Shown: positions 15,864 to 25,454 of the stretch, one piece after another | Layout: each line of letters starts with the position of its first letter | Position numbering within the stretch: the stretch's first letter is position 1 | Source of the DNA: Neorhizobium sp. SOG26 | GTDB taxonomy: Bacteria > Pseudomonadota > Alphaproteobacteria > Rhizobiales > Rhizobiaceae | Assembly: GCF_003491345.1 (NCBI RefSeq) | Contig: NZ_CP025512.1 | Coordinates: 2,773,001 to 2,837,000, forward strand | Length of the DNA: 64,000 nt | Direction: 5' to 3' | The notes under the pieces: model-generated | Told to the model about the DNA's origin: nothing | The model's input: the letters and a program-made list of their open reading frames with translations, nothing else | The model's database searches: none | Position numbers and translations under genes: made by a program

Positions 15864-18403
15864 CGGCCTTCCTGCCTCGGCTCAAGATCGCCCTTCGCCT
15901 GGCGCTGCGCGAAATGCGCGGCGGCCTTGGCGGTTTTTATATCTTCCTTGCTTGTATTGCACTTGGCACCGGCGCGATCGCTGTCGTCAATTCCGTCTCG
16001 CTTGCAATCACCAGCGCGATCGCGAGCCAGGGCCAGGAGATTCTCGCCGGCGACATCCGCTTCGAACTCAACAACCGCGAGGCGAACGACAAGGAACGCG
16101 CCTTCCTCGACAGCCTCGGTGAAGTCTCGGTGTCGACAGGCTTGCGCTCCATGGCGCGCAAGCCAGACGGCTCGGAACAGGCGCTCGTCGAGGTGAAGGC
16201 GGTCGATGGCGCCTATCCTCTCTACGGCACCTTCGTCTCCGAACCGACCGAACCGCTCGGCCAACTCCTGTCCCGCGACGGCGAGACATTCGGCGCCGTG
16301 GCGGCGCCGCTGCTCCTCGAGCGATTGGGACTGCAGGTGGGCGACGAGATCCTGCTTGGCAACACGCGCCTCAAGCTGAGCGGCACCATCACCACCGAAC
16401 CGGACGCGCTATCGGAAGGGTTCGGCTTTGCGCCGCGGCTGCTCGTCAGCCGAGAGGCGCTGGCCGCCTCCGGACTGATGGCGAACGGCAGCCTGGTTGA
16501 ACATGCCTACAAGGTGAAGCTCCAAGATCCATCACAACGCGCCGCCATCCAGGCGCGGGCGATGAAGGAGTTTCCGAGTGCCGGCTGGTCGATCCGGGTG
16601 AGCGACCGCGCCGCGCCGTCGCTGACGGAAAATGTCGACCGCTTCTCGCAATTCCTGACCCTCGTTGGGCTGACGGCGCTCATCGTCGGCGGTGTTGGCG
16701 TCGCGAACGCCGTGCGCGCCTTCCTGGATGCCAAGCGGACCACCATCGCGACCTTCAAATGCCTTGGCGCACCGGCTTCCGTGGTGACGCTGATCTACCT
16801 CATCCAGATCCTGGCGCTGGCGGCGATCGGCATCGTGCTCGGACTGATCATTGGCGCGATCTCCCCCTTCGTGGCGCTGCGTTTCCTGGAAGGTACTCTC
16901 CCGGTTCCGAAGGAACTGGTCTTTTATCCGTCCGCACTGGGTCTTGCCGCCGTCTTCGGCCTGCTGATCACCTTCGCCTTTGCCATCCTGCCGCTGGGTC
17001 ATGCTCGCGAAGTGCCGGCCACCGCGCTCTTTCGCGAGCAGAGTTTCGACAACACGCGCCTGCCCTCCTGGCCTTATCTTCTTGCCGGGGGGCTGGCGCT
17101 TGCAGCCCTTGCCGCGCTCGCGATCATTTCCGCGGATGACCGCTTCATCGCCTCCGTCTTCCTGGCGGCCGTCGCCGGCGCCTTTGTCCTGCTGCGCCTC
17201 GTCGCAGCGCTGATTGCCGCGATTGCCAGGCGAGCCCCGCGCGTGAACTCCCCTGCCCTGCGGCTCGCAATCGGCAACATCCACCGCCCCGGCGCCCTGA
17301 CGCCGTCGGTGGTACTCTCGCTCGGCCTCGGTCTGGCTCTTCTGGTGACGCTCGCCCTCATCGACGGAAACATGCGCCGCCAGTTGAACGGACGGATCAT
17401 GGAGCAGGCGCCGAACTTTTTCTTCGTCGATATCCAGGGCGCTGAGCGCGAAGGTTTTGTGAACATCCTGAAACAGCTGTCGCCGCAGGGCACGGTGACG
17501 CAGGTACCGATGCTGCGCGGGCGCATCCTCGCCTTCAACGGCCAGGACGTGGCGCAGATGAACGTGCCGCCGGCCGGCCGCTGGGTCCTGCGTGGCGACC
17601 GCGGCATTACCTATGAAGAGGCGATTCCGAGCAACTCCACCCTGACGGAGGGGCAATGGTGGCCGGCAAACTATGCCGGCGAGCCGCTCGTTTCCTTTTC
17701 CGCAGAAGAGGCGGGCGAGCTCGGCCTGAAGCTCGGTGACACGGTGACGGTCAACGTGCTTGGCCGCAACATCACGGCCAGGATCGCCAACTTCCGCAAG
17801 GTCGAGTGGGAGTCGCTGTCCATCAACTTCGTGATGGTGTTCTCGCCGAACACCTTCCGCGGCGCGCCGCATGCCTGGCTGGCGACCTTGAGCGATCCTT
17901 CGGCGACCGCGCAACAGGAAGCCGCCATCCTGCGGCAGGTGACCAACACCTTCCCGACCATCACCAGCGTACGGGTGAAGGATGCGATCAGCATCATCGA
18001 CCAGCTCGTCGGCCAACTCGCAACGGCGATCCGTGCGGCCGCGGCGGTTGCCTTGATCGCCTCGGTGCTGGTGCTTTCCGGAGCGCTTGCCGCTGGAAAC
18101 CGCGCCCGCACCCATGATGCCGTGATCCTGAAGACGCTCGGTGGCACGCGCAGCATGCTGATGCGTGCCTTCTCCTATGAATACATGATCCTTGGCGCCG
18201 CCACGGCTGTCTTCGCACTCGTTGCCGGAGGCCTCTCGGCCTGGTTCGTCGTCAGCCGCATCATGCGCCTGCCCTCGACCTTCCTGCCGGATGTCGCGGT
18301 GATGACGCTGGTGATTTCACTGGTCCTGACCGTCGGGATCGGTCTTGCGGGCACATGGAGGATCCTCGGTCAGAAGGCCGCACCCGTGCTGCGAGAACTT
18401 TGA
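15860..18403 (+). CDS. YbbP-like FtsX-family ABC permease
   Basis: An 847-residue membrane protein with the ten-helix layout of YbbP: one N-terminal helix, a large periplasmic MacB-type domain (about residues 50-260), a three-helix FtsX block (residues 270-400), two central helices, a second periplasmic domain and a final three-helix FtsX block. FtsX blocks are seen at 'LVGLTALIVGGVGVANAVRAF' (shown in parts) and 'AAAVALIASVLVLSGALAAGNR'. Such permeases are mechanotransmitters that use ATPase power for periplasmic work. It overlaps the YbbA-like ATPase gene by 4 bp. Confidence 0.9.
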   Translation: MTAFLPRLKIALRLALREMRGGLGGFYIFLACIALGTGAIAVVNSVSLAITSAIASQGQEILAGDIRFELNNREANDKERAFLDSLGEVSVSTGLRSMARKPDGSEQALVEVKAVDGAYPLYGTFVSEPTEPLGQLLSRDGETFGAVAAPLLLERLGLQVGDEILLGNTRLKLSGTITTEPDALSEGFGFAPRLLVSREALAASGLMANGSLVEHAYKVKLQDPSQRAAIQARAMKEFPSAGWSIRVSDRAAPSLTENVDRFSQFLTLVGLTALIVGGVGVANAVRAFLDAKRTTIATFKCLGAPASVVTLIYLIQILALAAIGIVLGLIIGAISPFVALRFLEGTLPVPKELVFYPSALGLAAVFGLLITFAFAILPLGHAREVPATALFREQSFDNTRLPSWPYLLAGGLALAALAALAIISADDRFIASVFLAAVAGAFVLLRLVAALIAAIARRAPRVNSPALRLAIGNIHRPGALTPSVVLSLGLGLALLVTLALIDGNMRRQLNGRIMEQAPNFFFVDIQGAEREGFVNILKQLSPQGTVTQVPMLRGRILAFNGQDVAQMNVPPAGRWVLRGDRGITYEEAIPSNSTLTEGQWWPANYAGEPLVSFSAEEAGELGLKLGDTVTVNVLGRNITARIANFRKVEWESLSINFVMVFSPNTFRGAPHAWLATLSDPSATAQQEAAILRQVTNTFPTITSVRVKDAISIIDQLVGQLATAIRAAAAVALIASVLVLSGALAAGNRARTHDAVILKTLGGTRSMLMRAFSYEYMILGAATAVFALVAGGLSAWFVVSRIMRLPSTFLPDVAVMTLVISLVLTVGIGLAGTWRILGQKAAPVLREL

Positions 18404-18560
18404 TACAACCTTGAGGTTCATTCGCGGATCGGCACCCGCATCAAAATCCCGTCATACCGCCCATAGGTTGCCGAACCCGGCCCGAATTGGCGGGCTTGCG
18501 ATGATTGAACCTCTTGTATGAAGAACATTCTCGCATCATATTGTTTTACAGGCTTGCTGG

Positions 18561-18623
18561 AGCTCCGCAGCGGCGCCTGGATCTGCGAAACATCAGACCC
18601 GACACCGTAGTAATTCCGGAGCT
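18561..18623 (+). ncRNA. ybhL-type leader RNA of the Bax-inhibitor gene
   Basis: AGCTCCG (18561-18567) can pair with CGGAGCT (18617-18623), enclosing a ~49-nt GC-rich internal region and ending 13 bp before the start codon. A structured 'ybhL leader' is known upstream of this gene in Rhizobiales, and the position and gene agree. The closing stem lies just 5' of the AAAGAGG ribosome binding site, so control of translation is possible. I assign it by gene context and the visible pairing, not by a covariance search. Confidence 0.6.
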
Positions 18624-18636
18624 TAAAGAGGAAACA

Positions 18637-19374
18637 ATGGCTGACTTTAACAACTACCAGAACCGAATGGCGCAGTCCCGTGCGCAGTCCGGTGCGATGA
18701 TCGATGAGGGCCTACGGACCTATATGCTGAAGGTTTATAACCTGATGGCACTCGGCCTCGCGATCACCGGCGTGGCCGCCTATGGCACTTACGCTCTGGC
18801 GGTTTCCAACCCGGGCTTCGCACAGCTGATGTATGGCTCTCCGCTGAAGTGGGTCATCATGCTGGCACCGCTGGCGATGGTCTTCTTCCTGAGCTTCCGC
18901 ATCCATACGATGAGCGTTTCGGCCGCGCAGACAACCTTCTGGGTCTATGCCGCACTGATGGGCCTGTCGATTTCGTCGATCTTCCTAGTCTATACCGGCC
19001 AGAGCATCGTGCAGACCTTCTTTGTGACGGCTGCCTCGTTCGGCGCGCTGTCGCTCTTCGGCTACACGACCAAGAAAGACCTGTCCGGCTTCGGCTCGTT
19101 CCTGATCATGGGTCTCTTTGGCCTGATCATCGCGTCGATCGTCAACATCTTCCTGGCGTCTTCGGCGATGAGCTTCGCCATCTCCGTGATTGGCGTTCTG
19201 ATCTTCGCAGGCCTCACCGCCTACGACACGCAGAAGATCAAGGAAATGTACTATGATGCCGACGACGTTGCCGTGATGGGCCGCAAGGCGATCATGGGTG
19301 CGCTGACGCTCTACCTCGACTTCATCAACCTGTTCATGTTCCTGCTCCAGTTCCTGGGCAACCGCGACGACTAA
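18637..19374 (+). CDS. ybhL: Bax inhibitor-1/YccA (YbhL) family membrane protein
   Basis: A 245-residue inner-membrane protein with seven predicted helices. The N-terminal cytoplasmic part holds 'DEGLRTYMLKVYNLMALGLAITG' (in parts), typical of BI-1 proteins; the C-terminus has 'YDTQKIKEM' and 'LYLDFINLFMFLLQFLG'. The conserved acidic residues at 'TAYDTQ' and 'LYLDF' correspond to the calcium-leak di-aspartyl sensor of the TMBIM family. In bacteria the role is poorly known. The ATG at 18637 has AAAGAGG 6 bases upstream. It is monocistronic, with a structured leader and a strong terminator. Confidence 0.93.
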   Translation: MADFNNYQNRMAQSRAQSGAMIDEGLRTYMLKVYNLMALGLAITGVAAYGTYALAVSNPGFAQLMYGSPLKWVIMLAPLAMVFFLSFRIHTMSVSAAQTTFWVYAALMGLSISSIFLVYTGQSIVQTFFVTAASFGALSLFGYTTKKDLSGFGSFLIMGLFGLIIASIVNIFLASSAMSFAISVIGVLIFAGLTAYDTQKIKEMYYDADDVAVMGRKAIMGALTLYLDFINLFMFLLQFLGNRDD

Positions 19375-19396
19375 GGTTGAGGAAACTGACATTCGA

Positions 19397-19425
19397 AAAG
19401 GCGGCCTTCGGGCCGCCTTTTTTGT
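19397..19425 (+). terminator. Rho-independent terminator after ybhL
   Basis: AAGGCGGCC / GGCCGCCTT with a TTCG tetraloop is followed by TTTTTT. Confidence 0.92.
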
Positions 19426-19486
19426 TGTGCGGCAGCGGATGTCGATCTAGCCTGCTTGGATTGTTCCATTCTGCCAGACCGCCGCA

Positions 19487-20044
19487 ATGACCATCCGCAT
19501 CCGAAACGCCTCTCCGAGCGACCTCCCCACCATCACCGAAATCTATCGCGACAGCGTGGAAAACGGCGTGGCGAGCTACGAGCTGACGCCGCCCGACCTG
19601 GCGGAGATGACGAAGCGCTTCGAGGCGATTACCGCGCAAGGTTACCCTTATATCGCGGCAGAGGACGAGACAGGTCGTCTCATCGGCTACGCCTATGCCT
19701 CCGCCTTCCGGACACGTCCTGCCTATCGCTGGCTTGTGGAGGATTCGATCTATCTGTCGCCCGGAGCGCGCGGCAAAGGCACCGGCAAGGCGCTCTTGAG
19801 GGAGTTGCTCGCTCGCTGCGAAACCCTCGGCTTCCGCCAGATGGTGGCGGTCATCGGCGGGGCGAGCCCCGCTTCCGTTTCAGTTCACAAATCGCTGGGT
19901 TTCGAAATGACCGGCATGCTGAGGGGCACTGGCTTCAAGCATGGCCGCTGGCTGGACACCGTGTTGATGCAGATCGCGCTTGGCGACGGCACGCAAACCC
20001 TGCCCGACATGGCCGCCTATCCCGGTTCGCTGTTTGCCGGGTAA
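19487..20044 (+). CDS. GNAT N-acetyltransferase (phosphinothricin acetyltransferase type)
   Basis: A 185-residue GNAT-fold enzyme. 'IRNASPSDLPTITEIYRDSVENG' (in parts) is the N-terminal strand-helix of the PAT/Bar group, and the acetyl-CoA pyrophosphate loop is 'LSPGARGKGTGKALL' (motif A, Q/RxxGxG/A). 'SLGFEMTG' is the late GNAT motif. Enzymes of this group acetylate the amino group of small molecules such as phosphinothricin or methionine sulfone. The natural substrate is unknown. It stands alone between the ybhL terminator and the convergent DUF2794 gene. Confidence 0.88.
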   Translation: MTIRIRNASPSDLPTITEIYRDSVENGVASYELTPPDLAEMTKRFEAITAQGYPYIAAEDETGRLIGYAYASAFRTRPAYRWLVEDSIYLSPGARGKGTGKALLRELLARCETLGFRQMVAVIGGASPASVSVHKSLGFEMTGMLRGTGFKHGRWLDTVLMQIALGDGTQTLPDMAAYPGSLFAG

Positions 20045-20056
20045 CCCGGCTCGACC

Positions 20057-20443
20057 TCAGTCGATCAGCTTCAGCGCCTTGTCGAAGACTTTGAGCACCT
20101 GCGGCAGTTCGTGGCCGCGCTTGAGGATCATGCCATTGGTATTGATCACCGAATAGGCGCCCTGCTTGGCGGCGAGCTTCGGGTTCTTTTCGATGCGGAA
20201 AAGCGGCATTTCGCCGGACCGCTTGAAGACGCAGAACACGGCACGGTCCTTCAGGTGGCCGATCGAGTAGTCCTTCCACTCGCCTTCGCCCACCATGCGC
20301 CCATAGATCCTCAGGATCGCGTCGAGCTCCCTCCGGTGGAAGGTAACCGGCGCGGGATCGCGGCTTTGGCGGTATTCGCTGAGACTGACGACACTTGCGT
20401 CCTGGGGTCGGTTCGACCCTTGCAAATCCGGCTGATCAGTCAT
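20057..20443 (-). CDS. DUF2794 family protein
   Basis: A 128-residue soluble protein of the alphaproteobacterial DUF2794 family. The core at residues 33-128 reads 'VTFHRRELDAILRIYGRMV', 'DYSIGHLKDRAVFCVFKR' and 'PLFRIEKNPKLAAKQGAYSV'. The N-terminal 30 residues are polar. No catalytic motif or signal peptide is visible and the function of the family is unknown. It is convergent with the GNAT gene. Confidence 0.82.
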   Translation of the reverse strand: MTDQPDLQGSNRPQDASVVSLSEYRQSRDPAPVTFHRRELDAILRIYGRMVGEGEWKDYSIGHLKDRAVFCVFKRSGEMPLFRIEKNPKLAAKQGAYSVINTNGMILKRGHELPQVLKVFDKALKLID

Positions 20444-20603
20444 CTAGGCTCCACATCGTCGATATCGACCACCTGACAATGTGCCCCAGGCAGGTGAAAA
20501 TGCAAGCCTGCCGGCCGGAAGTTGAATGCGGATGATCTAATTAATCTTGCCCAATTTAGGACAAAAGAGTGCCTGAATTCAGGGCGACAGTCTCATCGTT
20601 GGT

Positions 20604-20683
20604 TGGCGCCGATTTTCGCGCCATATGGCCCGGTTCGCCACATTGACCCTTACCCCCAGCCCCCCAATGTGCCGGACCGGGCC
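20604..20683. repeat. Paired palindromes, REP-like, with G-rich loop
   Basis: The first palindrome is TGGCGC / GCGCCA with an 8-nt loop (about 20604-20623). The second has 19-nt arms at 20627-20645 and 20665-20683 that match at 17 of 19 positions, with a 19-nt spacer. On the minus strand the spacer reads as three G-runs (6, 5 and 3 G). It begins 21 bp past the stop of the DUF1223 gene. No T-run follows either palindrome. It could be a repetitive extragenic palindrome or a transcript-end stabiliser. Confidence 0.55.
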
Positions 20684-20704
20684 GCCAACAACTTCCCGGA
20701 TCAG

Positions 20705-21454
20705 CTAGTGTTTCTTGCGGCCTGCCATGAGAATGGTGGCGCCGATGATCGCCGAGGGCTCTCCGCCTTCGCTCGAGGTCTGTAGCAGGATGGCGCAGCC
20801 GTCCTTCTTGGATTTCCCCATCAGTTTGCCGGGAAGCGTGAGCTTCATGCTCTCGCCATTCCAGGTGCCGACCGACTGGACGTCATAGACGGCGTGCCAG
20901 TAATCCATGTTCTTGCCGCTGTTTTCGCCCTTCGTCACTTCCACCTGCTGGCGCTTGGTGAAATAGGCGACCACGACATCGGCATTGCCATGCCCCTTGC
21001 CAATCTCGATCTCGATCTCGTCGCCATGCATCGCCGCATGCACCGGCACGGTCAGCCCGTGTCCCGATTCGCCCAGCCCCTTCACCCTGTCGTTGATGAC
21101 AGCAAGGTCGGTGCCCTTTACGTGCTCACGGCCATTGATGATTGCCTGCGGGGTATAAACACCGGTGCGGCCGAGCGTCTTGGCGTAGCCGTACTGGCGC
21201 TCGGTATTTTCCTTCGAGGAAAGTGTGTCGGTCCAGCCGAGGTAGTTCCAGTAATCGACGTGATAGGAAAGGACCACCATGTCGCCCTGTGCGACCAGTT
21301 TGGCGATGGCGGCATCAGCGGGCGGACAGGATGAACAACCCTGCGAGGTGAAGAGCTCCACCACCCCCTTAGGCGCTTTTGCCTCGTCTGCGTGTGTTGC
21401 GTTGGTCGCGCAAAACAAGCTCAGGACGAGGATGAACGCGCGGGAAAATGGCAT
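20705..21454 (-). CDS. DUF1223 thioredoxin-like exported protein
   Basis: A 249-residue protein with a signal peptide (to 'THADE', about 23 residues). The mature part opens with a thioredoxin-like strand and the motif 'ELFTSQGCSSCPPAD', with the CSSC pair at C40 and C43, then 'LSYHVDYWNYLGWTD' and 'YTPQAIINGREH', typical of DUF1223. The fold suggests a periplasmic thiol-redox role, but no member has a well-defined substrate. The gene follows the TauE gene by 205 bp in the same direction. Confidence 0.85.
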   Translation of the reverse strand: MPFSRAFILVLSLFCATNATHADEAKAPKGVVELFTSQGCSSCPPADAAIAKLVAQGDMVVLSYHVDYWNYLGWTDTLSSKENTERQYGYAKTLGRTGVYTPQAIINGREHVKGTDLAVINDRVKGLGESGHGLTVPVHAAMHGDEIEIEIGKGHGNADVVVAYFTKRQQVEVTKGENSGKNMDYWHAVYDVQSVGTWNGESMKLTLPGKLMGKSKKDGCAILLQTSSEGGEPSAIIGATILMAGRKKH

Positions 21455-21659
21455 GGTGGCGAAGCCTTTTCATTCACAACAACTGTTTGTTCAAACATCA
21501 ACTCGCTGAGAAGATGCAATGACTGCAGCCCCAACGCTCAAGACGTCGGAAGGTAACCGTGGCTTGCCTTCAAGAGAAAGTCACGAAGGGGTGAAGACCG
21601 GATATTTGATCGGCTTTGCGAGGCGGTCAAGCGATTGATTTGACTGTATCCGCAAGCGT

Positions 21660-22397
21660 TCAGACGAGTTTCATCAGCCCCTGGGTCAGGTAGACGGCGC
21701 CGACGGCCGTCACCACCCAACGCGTCCAGGCGCGAAAGTTGGCGTCCGTCATCTTCTGCACGATCCCGCTTCCCGTATGGGCGCCGAGAATCGCGAGAGG
21801 TGCAGCGATGAGGAATGAGATCCAGTCCGCCGGCGGCAGGTTGATCGCGGCATCCCAATAAAAGGCAATCTTCGTCAGGTGCGACAGGGTCTGGATGGAC
21901 GCTTTCGTGGCAATAACCTTGCGCCGGTCCATCTGGGTGCGGATGAAAAAGACGTCGATGGTCGGGCCGGCAACACCGACGCTGATGACCAGGGCTCCGG
22001 ACAAGAGGCCGCCGAGGAAGGCGTGCGAGGGGCGGGAGGCGTCCAGTTGCAGCCGCTTCAGGGGGAGCCAGACGAGGATCGGCATCAGGCCGACACCGAT
22101 CAGCACCACGATGAGGTTCGGCGTGTAATCGACAAAGAAAAGGAAGGCGCTGGCGGCGAGCACGCCGAGGCACAGCATGCCGAGAATTTTCCAGTCGATA
22201 TAGGCGCGCGAGAACCAGGCACGCGAACCGTTGGACACGGTCTGGATGACACCGTGGATCGCGATGGCCGTACCGACGGGATAAAGGAAAAGCAGGACCC
22301 AGAGGAGGATCAACCCGCCTGCCATCCCGAAGATGCCCGACAGCAGCGACGTCAGGAAGACGGTGACGGCCATGGCAATGAGGACGACAAGGAACAA
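21660..22397 (-). CDS. TauE/SafE-family anion exporter
   Basis: A 245-residue membrane protein with about eight helices. The two family repeats begin 'SGIFGMAGGLILLW' and 'LLSGALVISVGVAGPTI'. Family members are proposed to export sulfite, sulfoacetate or related anions. The frame opens at a TTG at 22397; an ATG at 22373 (MAVTVFL) is an alternative start eight codons in. The gene is downstream of acnA and separated from it by a strong terminator. Confidence 0.85.
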   Translation of the reverse strand: MFLVVLIAMAVTVFLTSLLSGIFGMAGGLILLWVLLFLYPVGTAIAIHGVIQTVSNGSRAWFSRAYIDWKILGMLCLGVLAASAFLFFVDYTPNLIVVLIGVGLMPILVWLPLKRLQLDASRPSHAFLGGLLSGALVISVGVAGPTIDVFFIRTQMDRRKVIATKASIQTLSHLTKIAFYWDAAINLPPADWISFLIAAPLAILGAHTGSGIVQKMTDANFRAWTRWVVTAVGAVYLTQGLMKLV

Positions 22398-22444
22398 GGC
22401 AGGCGACCTTGGGAAGGATGCCCACCCACGGGCAAGAGAGGGAA

Positions 22445-22475
22445 GCCCCCGCCGGAGGCTAGCTCCGGCGGGGGC
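22445..22475 (-). terminator. Terminator of acnA
   Basis: A perfect 13-bp stem (GCCCCCGCCGGAG / CTCCGGCGGGGGC) with a 5-nt loop lies 12 bp past the acnA stop, followed on the minus strand by a pyrimidine-rich TTCCCTCT stretch. The stem is strong and the T-run weak. Confidence 0.75.
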
Positions 22476-22487
22476 AGATCTTGAGAC

Positions 22488-25181
22488 TTAGGCTGCGAGG
22501 TCGCGCAGAACCGTCTGCAGGATGCCGCCGTTGTTCATGTAGGTGACTTCATCGAGGGTATCGATGCGGCAAAGGATGTTGATTTCCTTCACCGTGCCGT
22601 CGCCGTAGGTGATCTTGGCAGTCTTCCATTCGCGCGGCTTGATGTCGCCTTCCAGACCCTCGATGGTGACGGTTTCGTCGCCCTTGAGGTTCAGCGAAGC
22701 CCAGGTCGTGCCTTCCTCGAAGACGAACGGGACAACGCCCATGCCGACGAGGTTGGAGCGGTGGATACGCTCAAACGACTGCGCGATGACGGCCTTGACG
22801 CCAAGCAGGTTGGTGCCCTTGGCAGCCCAGTCACGCGAGGAACCGTTGCCATATTCGACACCGGCGAAGATGACGAGCGGCGTGCCTTCGTCCTTGTACT
22901 TCATGGCGGCGTCGTAGATCGACATCTCTTCCTTCGACGGATAGTGGATGGTGTAGCCACCTTCCTTGCCGTTCGGGCCGAGCATGTGGTTTCGGATGCG
23001 GATGTTGGCAAAGGTGCCGCGCATCATCACTTCATGGTTGCCGCGACGCGTGCCGTACTGGTTGAAGTCGGCGACGCCGACACCATGGCTGGTGAGGTAG
23101 GCGCCAGCCGGAGACGCAGCCTTGATCGAACCGGCCGGGGAAATGTGGTCGGTGGTGATCTTGTCGCCAAAGAGACCGAGGATGCGTGCACCCTTGATGT
23201 CCTTGAGGCCGCTGCCCGTCTTGCCCATGCCGACGAAGTACGGCGGGTTCTGGACGTAGGTCGACTTGTCGTCCCAGGCATAGGTGTCGCCTGCCGGGAT
23301 CTGCACGGCCTGCCAGTGCTCGTCGCCCTTGAAGACGTCTGCGTACTTCGTTTCGTAAAGTTCGCGGGTGACGTACTTCTGGATGAACTCCTGCACTTCG
23401 TGCGAGGTCGGCCAGATGTCCTTGAGGTAGACCGGGTTGCCGTTCTGGTCTTCGCCGATCGGCTCCTTGGTCAGGTCCTTCTGCACCGTGCCGGCGAGCG
23501 CGTAAGCGACGACGAGCGGCGGCGAAGCAAGGTAGTTGGCCTGGACGTCCGGCGAGATACGGCCTTCGAAGTTACGGTTGCCCGAAAGCACGCCCGAAAC
23601 GATGAGGCCCTTGTCGTTGATCGTCTTGGAGATCGGTGCCGGCAGCGGCCCCGAGTTACCGATGCAGGTCGTGCAGCCGAAGCCGACGAGGTTGAAGCCG
23701 AGCTTGTCGAGGTCTGCCTGCAGGCCGGACTTGGCAAGGTATTCGCCAACAACCTGGGATCCCGGTGCCAGCGAGGTCTTCACCCACGGCTTGGACTTCA
23801 GGCCCTTGGCAACAGCGTTGCGAGCCAGGAGGCCTGCAGCGATGAGCACGCTCGGGTTGGAGGTGTTGGTGCAGGAGGTGATCGCAGCAATGGCAACGTC
23901 GCCGTGGCCGAGGTCGAAGTCGGTGCCTTCAACCAAGTAACGGTTCGAAAGCTGGCCCGGCTTCTTGTATTCGGTGTCGAGCGAGGTTGCGAAACCGGAT
24001 GCGATGTTTTCGAGCGCAATGCGGCCTTCGGGACGCTTCGGGCCGGCCATGGACGGAACAACGTCGCCGAGGTCGAGTTCGAGCGTATCGGTGAAGACGA
24101 GTTCCGAACCGTCGCCTTCGCGCCACATGCCCTGAGCCTTCGAATATGCTTCGACAAGTGCGATCCGGTCATGCGTGCGGCCGGACATGGTCAGGTAGTT
24201 GATGGTCTCGCCGTCAACCGGGAAGAAGCCGCAGGTTGCGCCATATTCCGGACCCATGTTGCCGATCGTCGCACGGTCGGCGAGCGGCATATTGTCCATG
24301 CCCGGGCCGAAGAATTCGACGAACTTGGAAACAACGCCCTTCTTGCGCAGCATCTGCACGACAGTGAGAACGAGGTCGGTCGCGGTGACGCCTTCCTTGA
24401 GCTTGCCCGTCAGCTTGAAGCCGATGACTTCCGGCAGGAGCATGGAAACCGGCTGGCCAAGCATGGAAGCTTCAGCTTCGATACCGCCCACGCCCCAACC
24501 AAGGACGCCGAGGCCGTTGATCATCGTGGTGTGCGAATCGGTACCAACGCAGGTGTCCGGATAGGCGACGGTCTCGCCGTCTTCTTCATTGGTCCAGACG
24601 GTCTGGCCGAGATATTCGAGGTTCACCTGGTGGCAGATGCCAGTGCCCGGGGGAACAACGCGGAAGTTCTTGAATGCCTGCTGGCCCCACTTGAGGAAGC
24701 GGTAGCGCTCGCCGTTGCGCTGGTATTCCAGTTCGACGTTCTTGGCGAACGCCTGCGGCGTGCCGAATTCGTCAACGATGACCGAGTGGTCGATGACGAG
24801 GTCGACGGGAACGAGCGGGTTGATCTTTTCGGCATCGCCGCCGAGAGCCTTGATGCCGTCGCGCATGGCGGCGAGGTCAACAACGGCCGGAACGCCGGTG
24901 AAGTCCTGCATGAGGACGCGTGCCGGACGGTAGGCGATTTCAGCCTCGGTGCGGCCCTTGTTGTTCAGCCATTCGGCAACAGACAGAATCTGCTCCTTGG
25001 TGACCGACTTGCCGTCTTCAAAACGCAGCAGGTTTTCCAGCAGCACCTTCATGGAGAAGGGAAGCCTGGAGACGCCCGGCAGACCGTTCTGCTCTGCCTT
25101 GGGCAGGCTGTAGTAGACGTAGTCCTTACCGCCTACGGTAAGGACGGAGCGACAATTGAAACTGTCGAGAGATTTAGCCAC
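22488..25181 (-). CDS. acnA: Aconitate hydratase A
   Basis: An 897-residue monomeric aconitase that interconverts citrate and isocitrate in the citric acid cycle. The [4Fe-4S] ligands are the Cys in '[12 protein letters not shown]' and the pair in '[14 protein letters not shown]'. Other markers are '[21 protein letters not shown]' (in parts) and the swivel-domain '[18 protein letters not shown]'. Length and sequence match the IRP1-like AcnA class. It is monocistronic, ends in a strong stem-loop, and is divergent from the ccm genes with an Irr/ICE-like palindrome in the shared region, which suggests iron-responsive expression. Confidence 0.98.
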   Translation of the reverse strand: MAKSLDSFNCRSVLTVGGKDYVYYSLPKAEQNGLPGVSRLPFSMKVLLENLLRFEDGKSVTKEQILSVAEWLNNKGRTEAEIAYRPARVLMQDFTGVPAVVDLAAMRDGIKALGGDAEKINPLVPVDLVIDHSVIVDEFGTPQAFAKNVELEYQRNGERYRFLKWGQQAFKNFRVVPPGTGICHQVNLEYLGQTVWTNEEDGETVAYPDTCVGTDSHTTMINGLGVLGWGVGGIEAEASMLGQPVSMLLPEVIGFKLTGKLKEGVTATDLVLTVVQMLRKKGVVSKFVEFFGPGMDNMPLADRATIGNMGPEYGATCGFFPVDGETINYLTMSGRTHDRIALVEAYSKAQGMWREGDGSELVFTDTLELDLGDVVPSMAGPKRPEGRIALENIASGFATSLDTEYKKPGQLSNRYLVEGTDFDLGHGDVAIAAITSCTNTSNPSVLIAAGLLARNAVAKGLKSKPWVKTSLAPGSQVVGEYLAKSGLQADLDKLGFNLVGFGCTTCIGNSGPLPAPISKTINDKGLIVSGVLSGNRNFEGRISPDVQANYLASPPLVVAYALAGTVQKDLTKEPIGEDQNGNPVYLKDIWPTSHEVQEFIQKYVTRELYETKYADVFKGDEHWQAVQIPAGDTYAWDDKSTYVQNPPYFVGMGKTGSGLKDIKGARILGLFGDKITTDHISPAGSIKAASPAGAYLTSHGVGVADFNQYGTRRGNHEVMMRGTFANIRIRNHMLGPNGKEGGYTIHYPSKEEMSIYDAAMKYKDEGTPLVIFAGVEYGNGSSRDWAAKGTNLLGVKAVIAQSFERIHRSNLVGMGVVPFVFEEGTTWASLNLKGDETVTIEGLEGDIKPREWKTAKITYGDGTVKEINILCRIDTLDEVTYMNNGGILQTVLRDLAA

Positions 25182-25357
25182 GGAAAATAACCCCGCTGAT
25201 ACTTAAGAGCCAACACGCGCGTGCGGACGCCTATGCACTTCATGCACATCAGGATGCGGGTGCGACCATTTCCGCTGTCCGCACGAGAAGGTTTTTGAGG
25301 CCTCCAGGTTCGGCGCAAGGTGGAAGTCACGCCGGTCGCTGGCGTGGTTGCGAACCA

Positions 25358-25374
25358 TATAGATAATTTCTAAA
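25358..25374. promoter_or_regulatory. ICE/Irr-box-like palindrome between acnA and ccmA
   Basis: TATAGATAATTTCTAAA on the plus strand. On the minus strand, facing acnA, one half is a perfect TTTAGAA and the other, ATCTATA, matches TTCTAAA at five of seven positions. Irr boxes (iron control elements) are known before acnA and cytochrome c genes in Rhizobiales. The site is 177 bp upstream of acnA and 81 bp upstream of ccmA. Confidence 0.45.
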
Positions 25375-25454
25375 CAGGGTGCCAGAGCCGATACGGCATC
25401 ATCTCGAACATTTTTCCACGCGAGATGGTTAAAATTGAAACAAAGGCCCGAACC

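Noticed and set aside
16532..18115. 527-codon frame antisense to the YbbP-like permease
   Set aside because: Low-complexity Arg/Gly/Asp/Gln composition typical of reverse-strand high-GC frames.
22761..25190. 809-codon frame antisense to acnA
   Set aside because: It mirrors the strong codon bias of acnA, has no family resemblance, and acnA is unmistakable on the other strand.
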